Shown: positions 1 through 9,778 of the stretch, piece by piece
How positions within the stretch are numbered: position 1 is the first letter of the stretch
How the letters are laid out: every line of letters begins with the position of its first letter
From: Chloroflexota bacterium
GTDB lineage: Bacteria; Chloroflexota; Anaerolineae; Aggregatilineales; Phototrophicaceae
Reading direction: 5' to 3'
DNA: 64,000 nucleotides
Assembly: GCA_011523515.1 (NCBI GenBank)
Contig: WTGO01000088.1
Span: 19,825-83,824 of the forward strand
Position numbers and translations under genes: made by a program
The notes under the pieces: model-generated
The model's database searches: none
The model's input: the letters and a program-made list of their open reading frames with translations, nothing else
Told to the model about the DNA's origin: nothing

Positions 1-321
1 TACCGCGATGAAGAGACGCTGCGCCCGGTCGAGTACTACAACAAGCTGCCGGACGCCCCAACCGTGCAATTGTGCCTGGTGCTGGATCCCATGCTGGCGA
101 CCGGCGGATCAGGCATCGCCACCATCAACATTCTGAAGCGCTGGGGCGCCAAGCGCATCAAGTTTCTGGGTATTCTGGCCGCGCCGGAAGGCGTTCAGGC
201 GCTGTCCGATGCCCATCCGGATGTTCCCATCCATGTCGCCGAGCTAGATGAACGGCTCAACGAAATCGGCTTCATCGTTCCGGGTCTTGGCGATGCCGGC
301 GACCGTATGTTTGGCACCTGA
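1..321 (+). CDS. upp: Uracil phosphoribosyltransferase, C-terminal part (cut by window start)
   Basis: Makes UMP from uracil and PRPP (pyrimidine salvage, cytoplasmic). The reading frame is open from base 1 ([17 protein letters not shown]) to a TGA at 319-321. The visible 106 residues contain the PRPP-binding loop ([10 protein letters not shown]) and the family's typical end ([13 protein letters not shown]). The N-terminal half lies outside the window. The stop overlaps the ATG of the next gene (TGATG), so the two are probably co-transcribed and translationally coupled, although salvage and sugar-lipid transfer share no obvious pathway. Identification is secure from the motifs. Confidence 0.95.
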   Translation, partial: YRDEETLRPVEYYNKLPDAPTVQLCLVLDPMLATGGSGIATINILKRWGAKRIKFLGILAAPEGVQALSDAHPDVPIHVAELDERLNEIGFIVPGLGDAGDRMFGT

Positions 322-1385
322 TGCTGCGTATATTCGCTTTCGTCATCGTATTCAATTCCGCGCTGGCGGCGACGCTGCTGGCGATTCCGATAGCGCGCTA
401 TCTCAGTTTTCGATTCGGCGTGACATCGGTCCCCGGGGGGCGCCGTCAGGAGCGAGTCGCGATGCCGAAATTGGGCGGGATGGTCATCTTTCTGGGCTTT
501 ATGGTCGGTATCATCGTCGCCCAATTCGTGGCCGTTGAGCGCCAAGACCCCAATGAAATCACGCGACTGATCGGTCTAGTTGCCGGCGGCGCGGTGGTTT
601 TCCTGCTGGGGCTGATCGATGACATACTGGATCTGAATTATATTCAAATCTTCATCGGCCAGGCGGTCGCCTCGGGCATTGCCATCGGCTTTCAGATTTT
701 CATCGAATTTTTCAACAATCCGCTCACTGGCTCGCAGACGGATCCCTGGTCGCCGGTCATTACGGTGGCGCTGACCCTGTTCTGGCTGATACTGATGATG
801 AATACGGTGAATCTGCTGGATGGGTCCGATGGCCTGGCGGGCGGCATCGGCTTGATCGCGGGCGCGATGCTATTCCTCAATAGCGCCGTTCGCCTGGCGC
901 CGCCGCAGACCAGTGTGAGTCTGCTGCCCTTGGCGTTGACCGGCGCTCTGCTTGGCTTTCTAATCTACAACTTCTATCCAGCCCGCATTTACATGGGGGG
1001 CAGCGCCTGGTTCCTGGGCTATGCGCTGGGCACGTTAAGCATCATCGGCGGCGCCAAAATGGCGACTATTCTGCTGGTTATGGGCTTGCCGCTTATGGAC
1101 CTCGGCTGGCAGATGTTCAATCGCTTGCGTAGCGGCAACAATCCCTTTCGCGGCGATCGTGGTCATCTGCACTTCCGGCTGCAAGACAGCGGTTTGATGA
1201 CGCCGCGACAGATTGCCCTGTCATATTATGCCATCTGCGCGCTATTCGGTTTTCTTACGCTCGTGACGACCAGCCAAATGTTCAAGTTTATCGCTTTTGC
1301 TGTGATGTTGATTTGCATCGCCATCGGATTTGCCGTGGTTGGCCGGATTTCGGCTTTGGACGAAGACTATAGTTCGTCATTGTAG
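321..1385 (+). CDS. WecA/TagO/MraY-family phosphoglycosyl transferase
   Basis: Membrane enzyme that transfers a sugar-1-phosphate from a UDP-sugar to undecaprenyl phosphate, starting a lipid-linked glycan. It is 354 aa with about ten hydrophobic segments. The family signatures are present: the Asp pair in GLIDDILDLN, the NTVNLLDGSDGLAGG loop, and the C-terminal cytosolic His motif RGDRGHLHFRLQDSG. The His motif and the lack of the long MraY-specific loops favour the WecA/TagO branch over MraY, but the sugar cannot be read from sequence. The start overlaps the upp stop by one base. The 3' end overlaps a convergent gene by 19 bp. It could initiate the polysaccharide assembled by the 29-38 kb cluster; that link is inference. 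Confidence 0.88.
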   Translation: MLRIFAFVIVFNSALAATLLAIPIARYLSFRFGVTSVPGGRRQERVAMPKLGGMVIFLGFMVGIIVAQFVAVERQDPNEITRLIGLVAGGAVVFLLGLIDDILDLNYIQIFIGQAVASGIAIGFQIFIEFFNNPLTGSQTDPWSPVITVALTLFWLILMMNTVNLLDGSDGLAGGIGLIAGAMLFLNSAVRLAPPQTSVSLLPLALTGALLGFLIYNFYPARIYMGGSAWFLGYALGTLSIIGGAKMATILLVMGLPLMDLGWQMFNRLRSGNNPFRGDRGHLHFRLQDSGLMTPRQIALSYYAICALFGFLTLVTTSQMFKFIAFAVMLICIAIGFAVVGRISALDEDYSSSL

Positions 1386-2968
1386 CGGCCGTCGTCCGGG
1401 TCATAGGCGCCGTACTCGTCAAGGTCTTCGTATTCCAGCTCACTCGCGCCTGGCGGATTTTCGCGGCCTGGTTCGCTCGTGATCCGCTGTGACGGTTTGG
1501 GCGCCGGTCGCGTTCGACTGGTGCGGCGTTGCGGTAATTCGCCTACTAAATCCATGTCAGTGTCTCCAGCCTCACTGTCTGTTGTAGCGCCTTCCTTTGG
1601 GTTCGTATCCAAGCCGTACGAATCATCCGCCGAGACCGGCTGATCAGACCGCGTACTCATCACGAAGGGACGAGCGAAGGGCTCGCCCTTGCTTAAGCCT
1701 CCCGCATCATCCCGCGTATCGGGCGCGCTTCCTGGCGCATCGCGCTTGGCGAAAGGACGCGCAAAGGGAGCGGCCGGGTCACGCACCGCGGCGGCGAGTC
1801 CGGCATCGCGGCCGGATTCTTCGCTCATCAGGGGCGGCGTCTCGCGCGCGCTCTCTGCCTTGGCGTCCGGCAAAGCCTCTAGGGTACGAATTGACTTCGT
1901 CGCCGCGGACAGCTCATGATCCGGCCGGCTATCCGCGGCGGGACGGTCCAGGTCAACGACAGCCACCGCTTGACGGCTGACGGGCTCGCGGCCCGGCGGT
2001 CCGGGAATCGGCAGCTTGAGATCGTAGATGGAGGTGGCCGATGCTGCAGGACGCGCAGCAGCGCCAATGGCGGGCCGCGGTCGCGAACGCGCTGGGCTGG
2101 CATCTGACATCACAGTCTCAGCGCCGTCGAGCGTGATCATGCGCCCGTCGCGAAAGGTCGCGCTGCGGCTGGTCATTCGCTCAATCAAGGCTTCTATCGC
2201 GCCCAACATGAGTACGCAGCCCAAATTTAGGACGGTAATCTGCGCGAAAATCAGCGTAAGCCCGCCCAGCAGTCCTTCAATGCCAAGCGCGATTGCCGGA
2301 TTGGTTGCATCGGAGACCCGCCACAGGCCGAAACAGAGCGCGAGCAGTACGGGCAACAGTAAGAATTTTTGCCGCGTACTCATCTGCACAGGCAGAGTGG
2401 GGAAGCTCCGATTAGCGATTGTGAAGACGACGTAGAGCCACAGCCAGAAGTTTGCTGTTCGGGTCAAGGCGCTGATCGCTGCGCCCAGCTCGGTCACGCC
2501 GCTCGGTAACGCCAAAGTCGAAGACGCATCAGTCGGAAATAGAATCGCTGAGATGGCCCAGAGGGCGGCCAGCCCCGAGGCCAGCGGACTGAGCGCCATT
2601 AGCATCAGCTTGAACCGGTCGGTATCCGGCGCGAGACGAATTACGCTCAGGCGCAGCGCGCTGATATCCTGTTCTTCGGGAAACTGCAGCGCGCCCTCGG
2701 CCCGCACGTTAAGCACGCCGGCCGCAAGCCACAAGGTCAGCTCGTGCAGCAAGATGCCGGGCAAGAAGATGATGTAATAGAGTACAGCCGTTATTCGGAA
2801 ATCATTCGTCAGCAGCCAGCCGACCTTGAAAATGTGCTGATGCAGCCAGCGTTCGATCTGGCGAAATAGCAGGACGAGCAGCCCCAGACCAGTGATCAGG
2901 GCGAGGAAATCCAGGTCTCTCAGTTCACAGTCCCTTGACTCGTGACGCGATTTCGACCAGTGCGGCAA
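1367..2968 (-). CDS. Multi-pass membrane protein with long disordered C-terminal tail, function unknown
   Basis: I do not recognise a named family. The 533 aa protein has hydrophobic segments near residues 20-38, 58-85, 125-150, 180-215 and 225-270. About 240 residues of Pro/Ala/Arg/Asp-rich, low-complexity sequence follow, in which the hexapeptide PFARPF occurs twice, and the end is acidic. A short LLHELTLW motif in the second hydrophobic region resembles the HE of membrane M50-type peptidases, but a full HExxH is absent, so I assign no protease role. The ATG used overlaps the 3' end of tpiA by 44 bp; no closer ATG, GTG or TTG exists before the first membrane segment. It lies directly downstream of the glycolytic genes and may be read through from them. 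Confidence 0.7.
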   Translation of the reverse strand: MPHWSKSRHESRDCELRDLDFLALITGLGLLVLLFRQIERWLHQHIFKVGWLLTNDFRITAVLYYIIFLPGILLHELTLWLAAGVLNVRAEGALQFPEEQDISALRLSVIRLAPDTDRFKLMLMALSPLASGLAALWAISAILFPTDASSTLALPSGVTELGAAISALTRTANFWLWLYVVFTIANRSFPTLPVQMSTRQKFLLLPVLLALCFGLWRVSDATNPAIALGIEGLLGGLTLIFAQITVLNLGCVLMLGAIEALIERMTSRSATFRDGRMITLDGAETVMSDASPARSRPRPAIGAAARPAASATSIYDLKLPIPGPPGREPVSRQAVAVVDLDRPAADSRPDHELSAATKSIRTLEALPDAKAESARETPPLMSEESGRDAGLAAAVRDPAAPFARPFAKRDAPGSAPDTRDDAGGLSKGEPFARPFVMSTRSDQPVSADDSYGLDTNPKEGATTDSEAGDTDMDLVGELPQRRTSRTRPAPKPSQRITSEPGRENPPGASELEYEDLDEYGAYDPDDGRYNDEL

Positions 2969-3698
2969 AGTCTGCCGATTGCAGGGAGGCGCCGCCTACC
3001 AGAGCCCCGTCTATATTGGGCTGCGACATGAATTCCTGCATGTTGCCGGGTTTGACGCTGCCGCCATATTGAATGCGCAGCGCGTCGGCGCTGGCATCGC
3101 CATAAAGCGCGCGCACGGTATCGCGAACGGCCGCGCTTATGATCCCGTCTGCTTGCTCGCCGCTAGCGCTGCGTCCGGTACCAATGGCCCATATCGGTTC
3201 GTAGGCGATGACAACTCGCTGCAGCTCATCCGCAGAGATACCGTCAAGCGCGGCGCTGACTTGAGAGCGGACGAATTCGACTGTTTCGCCGGCTTCGTTC
3301 TGCGCCAGGCTTTCACCCACCGCAATAATTGGCCGCAATCCGCAGGCCAGTATGGCTTTCGCCTTCTTGTTTACATTGTCGTCGCTTTCGTTGAGGTAGG
3401 CGCGGCACTCCGAGTGTCCGATGATGACGTAGTCGACAAAAGGCTGCGCCATAGCCGCCGATACTTGAGACGTATAAGCGCCGCTGGCTTCCCAGTGCGC
3501 ATCCTGCGCCGCCACTTTCACGACTGAACCCTCCAGCGCGGCCGCGACCGCGCCAAGCGCCAGAAATGTCGGCGCTACCACGCGATCAACGTTGCCGTAC
3601 GGCTCGATCAAGGGCGCAAGTTCTTGAACAAACGCAACTGCCTGCTCCGGCGTCTTGTGCATTTTCCAGTTGCCGGCAATGATCGGGATTCTGGACAT
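2925..3698 (-). CDS. tpiA: Triosephosphate isomerase
   Basis: Interconverts dihydroxyacetone phosphate and glyceraldehyde 3-phosphate in glycolysis. The 257 aa length is normal. Catalytic residues are visible: N10 and K12 in GNWKMHK, the electrophile H95 in IIGHSECR and the base E167 in AYEPIWAIGTG, followed by the phosphate-binding GGSVKPGN and GGASL loops. Start choice: an ATG preceded by GAGGAG six bases upstream; an in-frame ATG nine codons earlier lacks such a site. It is the last enzyme gene of the minus-strand cluster gap-pgk-tpiA, 86 bp after pgk. Confidence 0.97.
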   Translation of the reverse strand: MSRIPIIAGNWKMHKTPEQAVAFVQELAPLIEPYGNVDRVVAPTFLALGAVAAALEGSVVKVAAQDAHWEASGAYTSQVSAAMAQPFVDYVIIGHSECRAYLNESDDNVNKKAKAILACGLRPIIAVGESLAQNEAGETVEFVRSQVSAALDGISADELQRVVIAYEPIWAIGTGRSASGEQADGIISAAVRDTVRALYGDASADALRIQYGGSVKPGNMQEFMSQPNIDGALVGGASLQSADFAALVEIASRVKGL

Positions 3699-3784
3699 AC
3701 TCCACTCCTCAGCGCTCAGGCGCATTCAAGCGTATTCTACTGTCGCTGTTTGGTTTTGCGCTAGCTGGCAGCGAGAGTTTTGTG

Positions 3785-4972
3785 TCAGCGATCGGTCAAA
3801 GCCGCGAGTCCGGGAAGGATCTTGCCCTCCAGCAACTCCAGGCTGGCGCCGCCGCCGGTCGAAATGTGCGACAATTGCTCCGCCAGACCCGCTTGCTCTA
3901 CCGCGGCGGCCGAGTCACCGCCGCCGACGATGGTAGTCGCGCCTTTGGCCGTCTGCTCGGCCAGCGCTTCGGCAATGCCGAAGGTGCCCTTGGCGAAAGC
4001 CGGCATTTCAAAGACGCCCATGGGGCCGTTCCAGACGACCGTCCCGGCGCCCTGCAGCGCTTGTCGATAGCTGCGGACTGTGTCGGGGCCGATATCGAGC
4101 GATTGCCAACAGCTCGGAACATCGGCGTCGGCCGCAATCACCTGGTGTTGGGCGTCGTTTCGAAAGCTATCGGCAATGCGCTGGTCGGCGGGCAACTGAA
4201 GTTTGTCGCCGGCGTCTTTGAGCAGCTCGCGGGCGATTTCCAGCGCATCCGCCTCTACCAGTGAATCGGCCATGTCCCGCCCTTGAGCGGCGAAGAATGT
4301 ATTGGCCATGCCGCCCCCGACCAGGAGCATGTCGACCTTGCCCAGCAGCGCTTCGATCACGTCAATCTTGCCGGAAACCTTGGCGCCGCCCAGGATGGCG
4401 ACGAAGGGCCGCCGCGGATTCTCTAGCGCCGTAGCCAGGTAATCAATCTCTCGCTCAAGCAGCAGGCCGGCTACCGCTTCCAGCTGTGACGCCACACCGA
4501 CATTGGAGGCGTGCGCGCGATGGGCCGTACCAAAGGCGTCGTTGACAAAAATGTCGCCGTTCAGCGCCAGCTCCCGCGCGAATTCGCTGTCGTTCGTGGT
4601 TTCGCCCGTATGAAAACGCGTATTCTCAAGCAGAATGACACCGCCAACCGGCAGCGCCGCGATAGCTCCGGTCGCTGCGTTGCCAACGCAGTCATCTGCG
4701 AAAGCGACATCGAATTCCAGTATAGCGGATAAATTTGCCGCAACCGGCGCCAGGGACATCGCCGGCGCGCGCTTGCCTTTGGGACGGCCAAGATGCGACA
4801 TTAGGATCAGCGCCTTGGGTTCGCGATCCAGGAGGTAGCGGATAGTGGGCAAGGCGGCTTGTATGCGGGTATCATCCGTTATCTCACCCTCATCCAGCGG
4901 GACGTTGAAGTCCACACGCATCAGTACTCGCTTGCCAGCCAGGTCGACATCACGAACAGTTTTCTTGTTCAT
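3785..4972 (-). CDS. pgk: Phosphoglycerate kinase
   Basis: Transfers the acyl phosphate of 1,3-bisphosphoglycerate to ADP (glycolysis; reversible). It is 395 aa, the normal size. Motifs in order: RVDFNVPLD at the N-terminus, MSHLGRPKG substrate loop, the hinge and nucleotide site [20 protein letters not shown], and the C-terminal GGGDSAAA and [14 protein letters not shown]. The ATG at the MNKK start matches the family N-terminus; the frame is open for 54 more codons upstream but that stretch has no pgk similarity. Its position between gap and tpiA, with 104 bp and 86 bp gaps, indicates one operon. Confidence 0.97.
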   Translation of the reverse strand: MNKKTVRDVDLAGKRVLMRVDFNVPLDEGEITDDTRIQAALPTIRYLLDREPKALILMSHLGRPKGKRAPAMSLAPVAANLSAILEFDVAFADDCVGNAATGAIAALPVGGVILLENTRFHTGETTNDSEFARELALNGDIFVNDAFGTAHRAHASNVGVASQLEAVAGLLLEREIDYLATALENPRRPFVAILGGAKVSGKIDVIEALLGKVDMLLVGGGMANTFFAAQGRDMADSLVEADALEIARELLKDAGDKLQLPADQRIADSFRNDAQHQVIAADADVPSCWQSLDIGPDTVRSYRQALQGAGTVVWNGPMGVFEMPAFAKGTFGIAEALAEQTAKGATTIVGGGDSAAAVEQAGLAEQLSHISTGGGASLELLEGKILPGLAALTDR

Positions 4973-5076
4973 GCCTTCTGCTCCATGGATTGCGAGTCGG
5001 TTGGGCCGGCCGCGCCCTCGCCAAGCTCCGGCGGCAATTGCCGATCGTCGCAAGGTCTCCCGTTTCGCGACCGAGC

Positions 5077-6084
5077 CTAAAGTCGGTCCCCGACAAACTT
5101 GGTCAAATCGGCTGTCCGGCAGGAATAACCCCATTCATTGTCATACCAGGTGATGACCTTCACCAGATTGCCCGCAACATCGGTGGCCAAGGCGTCAATG
5201 ATGCTGGAGTGGGGATTGCCGATGTAGTCGGTGGAGACCAGGGGCTCGTGCGATACATCAAGGTAGCCGTGCATTGGGCCGGCTGCGGCTTCTTCGAAGG
5301 CGTCGATTAATTCATCCTTGCTTGGCACGCGCTCGACGCTGGCGACAAAGTCGACCAGCGAGCCGGTCGGCGTTGGCACGCGCACGGCCATGCCGTCGAA
5401 CTTGCCCTTCAGCTCCGGCACAACCAAGGCGACCGCTTGCGCCGCGCCGGTGCTAGTGGGGATCATATTCACGGCCGCGGCTCTGGCTCGGCGCAAATCA
5501 GAGTGGGGCAGGTCAAGGATGCTCTGGTCGTTGGTATAGCTGTGAATGGTCGTCATGAAGCCCTGCTGAATGCCGAAGGCGTCATTGACGACTTTGGCCG
5601 GCGGCGCCAGGCAGTTGGTGGTGCAAGAGGCGTTGGACAAAATGTGATGGGCATCGGCATCATACTTGTCTTGATTCACGCCCAGCACAATGGTGATGTC
5701 TTCGCCTTTGGCCGGCGCGGAAATGATCACTTTTTTGGCGCCGGCGCTGATATGCTTGGAGGCGCTGGCCTTGTCGCGGAAGATGCCCGTGCTTTCGATG
5801 ACCACATCCACGCCCAGGTCGCCCCAGGGCAGCTGCGCCGGATCGCGCTCGGACAACGCCTTGATCTCCCGCCCATCCACGATCAATGCGCCATCGGCAA
5901 CTTCGACCGTCCCGGGATATACGCCATAATTGGAGTCGTAACGGAATAGATGCGCCATCGTGTCGAGATCGCCCAAATCGTTGAAGGCAACCACTTCAAT
6001 GTCATCCGGATAATTCTCGATCGTCGCCTTAAGGACTTGCCGCCCGATGCGTCCGAAGCCGTTGATGCCAACACGAATCGCCAT
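5077..6084 (-). CDS. gap: Glyceraldehyde-3-phosphate dehydrogenase, type I
   Basis: Oxidises and phosphorylates glyceraldehyde 3-phosphate with NAD+ to 1,3-bisphosphoglycerate. It is 335 aa. The Rossmann start [10 protein letters not shown], the catalytic C154 in SNASCTTNC and the general base H181 (TIHSYTNDQ) are visible, as is the C-terminal WYDNEWGYS signature. N35-D36 (AFNDL), the adenine ribose-binding region, fits NAD preference. The ATG has a GAGGAG ribosome site seven bases upstream. It is the first gene of gap-pgk-tpiA. A TATACT sequence about 55 bp upstream could be its -10, but I find no matching -35. Confidence 0.97.
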   Translation of the reverse strand: MAIRVGINGFGRIGRQVLKATIENYPDDIEVVAFNDLGDLDTMAHLFRYDSNYGVYPGTVEVADGALIVDGREIKALSERDPAQLPWGDLGVDVVIESTGIFRDKASASKHISAGAKKVIISAPAKGEDITIVLGVNQDKYDADAHHILSNASCTTNCLAPPAKVVNDAFGIQQGFMTTIHSYTNDQSILDLPHSDLRRARAAAVNMIPTSTGAAQAVALVVPELKGKFDGMAVRVPTPTGSLVDFVASVERVPSKDELIDAFEEAAAGPMHGYLDVSHEPLVSTDYIGNPHSSIIDALATDVAGNLVKVITWYDNEWGYSCRTADLTKFVGDRL

Positions 6085-6280
6085 TGTCGCTTCTCCTCAA
6101 TCTGTACGCGTTTATGCCGCTCATTTATAGCATTAGCTTAGTATAGCGTGAGCAATAATAACATGCTGAACTGCGCTGCGTTTGCACAAAGACAGTCATA
6201 AACCAAGAAGTTGTTTCGCAGTCCGATGGTCGTGGCCGAGGCGGCTGCTGATTGCGCTTCGCGGCCTGGGCCAAGCGTCG

Positions 6281-7198
6281 TCAAGCGCCGCCAGAGTCGT
6301 TGGAAAAGGTGAGTAACTCCGATAGCGGAATCGCCTTCATATTCCAATCGTCCAGCAGCTCCAGGATGGAGGGTATCGCCAGCAAGGTAGCTTTCAGCGC
6401 ATGATGGAGGATAATGGTGCCCGGACGCAAATAGCGTTCATAACTGTTCACAATTTCTTTGACGCATTCTCTGGCGCAGTGATCTTGGTCGCAAAATAGG
6501 TCCAGAGGCGCCTGACCGCGCAGGTGCGAGTACATGGCGTATTCGGATTCTTGCGGGCATTCGCAATTGTGGACATCTCTCTGATGTGTGCAGATCGCGT
6601 CTTGTGAATCCAAGCCCCATAAGACCAGCGGCATATAATAGCGCGCTGACAATTCCTTGATCGCATCGGTGACATGACCGTAAGGCGGGCGAACGCCAAT
6701 CGGCTTAAAGTCAGCGCCCAGCGCGCGCCGCATTACGCGAAGCGCGGGCTCCATTTCCTCGTCTATCAATTGCTGCAGGCTGAAGTCCTTGATGACACGG
6801 TGCGTGTACAAGTGACAGCCAAATTCGTGGCCCATGTCGCGCAGGCGCGGGTACAAATTCTCGTGGCCTTCGGTGGGACGTTCCAGGTTGTTTTGCACGA
6901 CATGGCCGACCGGGAACAGCGTCAGGCGGATATTGCGCTTGTAAAATGCACGACAGATCTGCAGCGTATAATACTCGCTCCAAAGGTCGTCGATGGTCAG
7001 ACTGATTCTGCGCGCATTGGTGCGTACACCGCTGATGACGTAACCGGCGCCGCCGGTGAATTGGTCGCCCTCATCGCCGGAATGCGCGGACAGCGACAGA
7101 CTGCTGCTCAGCAGCGCGCCCGATGCCGCTCCCAGCCCCATCCGCAAGAGGCGGCGGCGGGAGATCATGCTGGATCGGCTGTGGTTTGATTTGGCCAT
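6281..7198 (-). CDS. Exported polysaccharide deacetylase (NodB domain) with Cys-rich insertion
   Basis: Likely removes N- or O-acetyl groups from an extracellular or cell-wall glycan with a metal ion. The N-terminus has a twin-arginine-like signal (SRRRLLRMG then a hydrophobic, Ser-rich stretch to about residue 40). NodB motifs occur in order: TIDDLW at 68-73 (Asp pair), the HxxxH ligands in HLYTH at 129-133, RPPYG at 170-174, LWGLDSQD around 193-200 and ILHHA around 263-267. Between the last two motifs lies an insertion with six cysteines (C203, C212, C214, C236, C241, C245) and several His. Translation may begin at the first ATG or at the in-frame ATG ten codons later, just before the RR motif. 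It stands alone, 196 bp upstream of gap; the substrate is unknown. Confidence 0.82.
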   Translation of the reverse strand: MAKSNHSRSSMISRRRLLRMGLGAASGALLSSSLSLSAHSGDEGDQFTGGAGYVISGVRTNARRISLTIDDLWSEYYTLQICRAFYKRNIRLTLFPVGHVVQNNLERPTEGHENLYPRLRDMGHEFGCHLYTHRVIKDFSLQQLIDEEMEPALRVMRRALGADFKPIGVRPPYGHVTDAIKELSARYYMPLVLWGLDSQDAICTHQRDVHNCECPQESEYAMYSHLRGQAPLDLFCDQDHCARECVKEIVNSYERYLRPGTIILHHALKATLLAIPSILELLDDWNMKAIPLSELLTFSNDSGGA

Positions 7199-7389
7199 TG
7201 CTTAACCCTGGATGTCGGCTGCTTTAGCGATCCTTGCGTACTATGTTCTTAAGCGCAGGGGACGGACATTGCTTGTTCATGAGGCCCGCTTATCGGCCAC
7301 AATAATCCACTAGTCTATACAGTTTGCGGGGCAATTGCGAATCCGAGACTGAAATCGCTGCCACACTCGAGCGTTGGACTGTTCGGTCA

Positions 7390-8103
7390 TCATCTGCTCT
7401 GCCATTCCCAAAGCGACGTTAGCAGAAGAATCACGACCGCGCATAGTGCGCAAAACCCGCCAATTACCAAACTGGCATCAACAAACAGCTGCTCCGGATA
7501 GAGTCGAATCAGGCTGTCGCTAAAGGGAAAACGCCAGGTGCCGGCCGCAAAGAACAGCTCGTGAAAGCGGTCGAAGGCGCTGTCCCAGGCGGCCGCCGCC
7601 AATACAGCCAGCGTCAGAATCGCAGCCAGCGTCAGATGGGCCCCGCCGCGCAAGCCGGCCCGCAGTTGTGACTGGAAACCAGGCCGCGACCTTGAAGCCA
7701 AAAGAGCGACCGCGATCGCGATCCCAAAGACGACAGCCAAGGTGAACATAACCGATACGATTTGCTTCACGTCCTGCAGATGGCGCAGTTCGTTCGTGTT
7801 GAATAATGGGCAATGCGTGGCGTCGTCAGCCGGCTGCCAGCACTTTTCGCTCGGGATTAGCAGCGTTGCCAAGGCGGAAGTGTCGCCCGCCTGAAAGAGA
7901 AAATCGATGGCGTGCATTCCAAATTCAAGTCGATCTTCAATGGTAAATCCGTAGGGCTCCGCAGGAAAGCCCGGGCGCTGATATTCAAACCGTAGAAATG
8001 CGTGACTCAGCAGCAGCCGAACACTCGCGGCCAACAGCAGGTAGGGAAGGGCTAAAGTGATCAGCCAGCGAAAGAGAAAACCGTAACTACGACTTCTATT
8101 CAT
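7390..8103 (-). CDS. TIGR01906/DUF1461-type integral membrane protein
   Basis: A 237 aa inner-membrane protein of unknown function. Hydrophobic segments lie near residues 9-30, 110-135, 150-175 and at the C-terminus. The conserved features of the DUF1461 group are recognisable: HLQDVKQIV before a membrane span, FDRFHELFFAAGTWRFP, and DSLIRLYPEQLF before the last span. The ATG used lies inside the last codons of the upstream gene (8 bp overlap), so it is probably translated by coupling with the spermidine-synthase-like protein. No enzymatic residues are evident. Confidence 0.75.
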   Translation of the reverse strand: MNRSRSYGFLFRWLITLALPYLLLAASVRLLLSHAFLRFEYQRPGFPAEPYGFTIEDRLEFGMHAIDFLFQAGDTSALATLLIPSEKCWQPADDATHCPLFNTNELRHLQDVKQIVSVMFTLAVVFGIAIAVALLASRSRPGFQSQLRAGLRGGAHLTLAAILTLAVLAAAAWDSAFDRFHELFFAAGTWRFPFSDSLIRLYPEQLFVDASLVIGGFCALCAVVILLLTSLWEWQSR

Positions 8104-9676
8104 CAGCCAGCTGGAACTCGGCGGCGCGGCCCGCCAGCAGAAAGTCAAGCACGATGGAATCAACCAGATTCTCCACCGGCGCCAGGTCATCCGTGAATAT
8201 GATCTCGCTGTACGCCAGCGGCGCCAGCGCGCCGGCCGCGTCAGCCAGAACGTCGTACAGGCGCGCGTCTACGCTGTCGACTCGAAACGCCAGGTTCGCT
8301 CTTATGTTGTCTGCTTCCGTGGGCTGCCTGCTAGCAACTAGAATGGTATTGAACGACTGCGGCACATCAAGCGCATGTACGCTGGGATACACCTGCAAGA
8401 GCGTGCTGCTCAGCGCGTCCACCAGGCGCCGGTCGGTGTCAGTGCGCCCGACGTTCACGGCAACCACACCGTCTTCTGTAAGGCGCGCTTTCACTTCTTC
8501 AAAGAATTCCACGGTCGTCAGGTGCCAAGGGATATAAGGCGGCCGATAAGCGTCGATGCCGATCACACTGAATTGGCGATCGAGCTGATTCAGAAGAAAG
8601 CGCCCGTCACCGACCTGTGTCGACAGACTGGGCATTGATGTTTCGTTCATGTCAAAGAATTCCGCTCCCACCGCGAGGATCGCCGGGTCAAGCTCAATGC
8701 CGACCATGGGGATATCACCGTAAATCTCAATGTGCTGGCGCGGAATCGTGCCTGCCGCCAAGCCGATCAGCAGCAGCGAAGCGACTTCGTCGGCGCGAAA
8801 GGGCGGCTCGTTGAAGTAAGGCGCCGCCAGAAAATAATCCCAGGTGCCGCCATAGAAGATTTCAGTTTCATGCCACTGGCTGTGAACGCCTTGGCCTTCG
8901 TTCAGGTAGAGGTAGCGATTGCCGGCTGCGTCCTCCTGCACCTGGATATAGTTGTAGGCGCTCTCGCCGTCGTAGCGCAGGCGCGCGTCCGCGGCCGGCT
9001 GTCGCAAGGGGCCCTTGAGCGCTGCATACGCCAGCACCGCGACAACAATTGGCATCGGCAGATAAAGCAGGGCGCGGCGCCGATTTACTTTCAGAAGCGC
9101 GATGAACGCAATCATGAAGAGTAGACCGGCAAAAAGCAGGAAAGTTCGCGCAGTACCAATCTGCGGGATAGTGATTAGCACCGGCAGGAAGGTCCCAAGC
9201 AAGCTGCCAAAGGTGCTGATGGCGTATACTTGCCCGGCGATGCGCCCGCTGGTCTCAACGTCGGTCACTGCCAGCCGAATGACAAATGGCGAGACCATAC
9301 CAAGCAGGGTCACCGGTACAGAAAACAAAACCAGGATAACAAAAAAGGAACCCAGCGCCAGCGCGGCTTCGGCGCCGAAGACCGCGCTGGCGGCGCGTGT
9401 TATGATGGGGCGTCCAACAAGCGGGATCAATGCGCTTAGGAAGGTGGCCCACAGTATAATTTGCAGCATCACCGCGGCGCGCGGCATCTTGTCCGCCAGA
9501 CGCCCGCCGGCGAAATAGCCGACCGTCAAGTAAAGCAGCATCAGGCCGATGACATTTGCCCAGACCAGATTGCTGTTGCCGAAAACATTGCCCAGCAAGC
9601 GCGACGCCGACAACTCAATAGCCAAGGTCGTCATGCCGCTGGTGAATGCTATCGTGTACAGGAATCGCTTACTCAT
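8096..9676 (-). CDS. Fused MFS-like membrane / spermidine synthase-like protein
   Basis: The 526 aa protein has two parts. Residues 1 to about 215 carry six or seven hydrophobic segments with MFS-like loops (YFAGGRLADK). The rest resembles the aminopropyltransferase/methyltransferase fold of spermidine synthases, with the Tyr/Gln entry (YNYIQVQED), a glycine-rich turn (LLIGLAAGT), the acidic VGIELDP at the end of strand 2, VGDGR, and GIDAYRPPY at the position of the catalytic Asp region. Such fusions are widespread and mostly uncharacterised, so polyamine synthesis is not assured. The ATG at MSKRF fits the first span; there is no strong ribosome site. It is divergent from the GNAT gene and coupled to the DUF1461 gene. 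Confidence 0.82.
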   Translation of the reverse strand: MSKRFLYTIAFTSGMTTLAIELSASRLLGNVFGNSNLVWANVIGLMLLYLTVGYFAGGRLADKMPRAAVMLQIILWATFLSALIPLVGRPIITRAASAVFGAEAALALGSFFVILVLFSVPVTLLGMVSPFVIRLAVTDVETSGRIAGQVYAISTFGSLLGTFLPVLITIPQIGTARTFLLFAGLLFMIAFIALLKVNRRRALLYLPMPIVVAVLAYAALKGPLRQPAADARLRYDGESAYNYIQVQEDAAGNRYLYLNEGQGVHSQWHETEIFYGGTWDYFLAAPYFNEPPFRADEVASLLLIGLAAGTIPRQHIEIYGDIPMVGIELDPAILAVGAEFFDMNETSMPSLSTQVGDGRFLLNQLDRQFSVIGIDAYRPPYIPWHLTTVEFFEEVKARLTEDGVVAVNVGRTDTDRRLVDALSSTLLQVYPSVHALDVPQSFNTILVASRQPTEADNIRANLAFRVDSVDARLYDVLADAAGALAPLAYSEIIFTDDLAPVENLVDSIVLDFLLAGRAAEFQLADE

Positions 9677-9778
9677 CAAGACATTGGCTCGCGCTGCGGT
9701 CAAAGGATGGCCATGACGCGGCAACAAGTGGCGGCTAACATGACCGACTCATTATGCGGCTGCGAAGGCGAAAAATCA

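Noticed and set aside
2680..2790. Zinc protease role for the membrane protein at 1367-2968
   Set aside because: Only the HE of LLHELTLW resembles an HExxH motif; the second His is missing and no partner motif is seen.
5437..5949. 170-codon open frame on the plus strand opposite gap
   Set aside because: Shadow of the gap coding sequence; no start signal or motif.
9461..9778. N-terminal extension of the GNAT frame by 106 codons
   Set aside because: It overlaps the divergent MFS-like gene, lacks any domain, and the ATG at 9779 gives the normal GNAT start.
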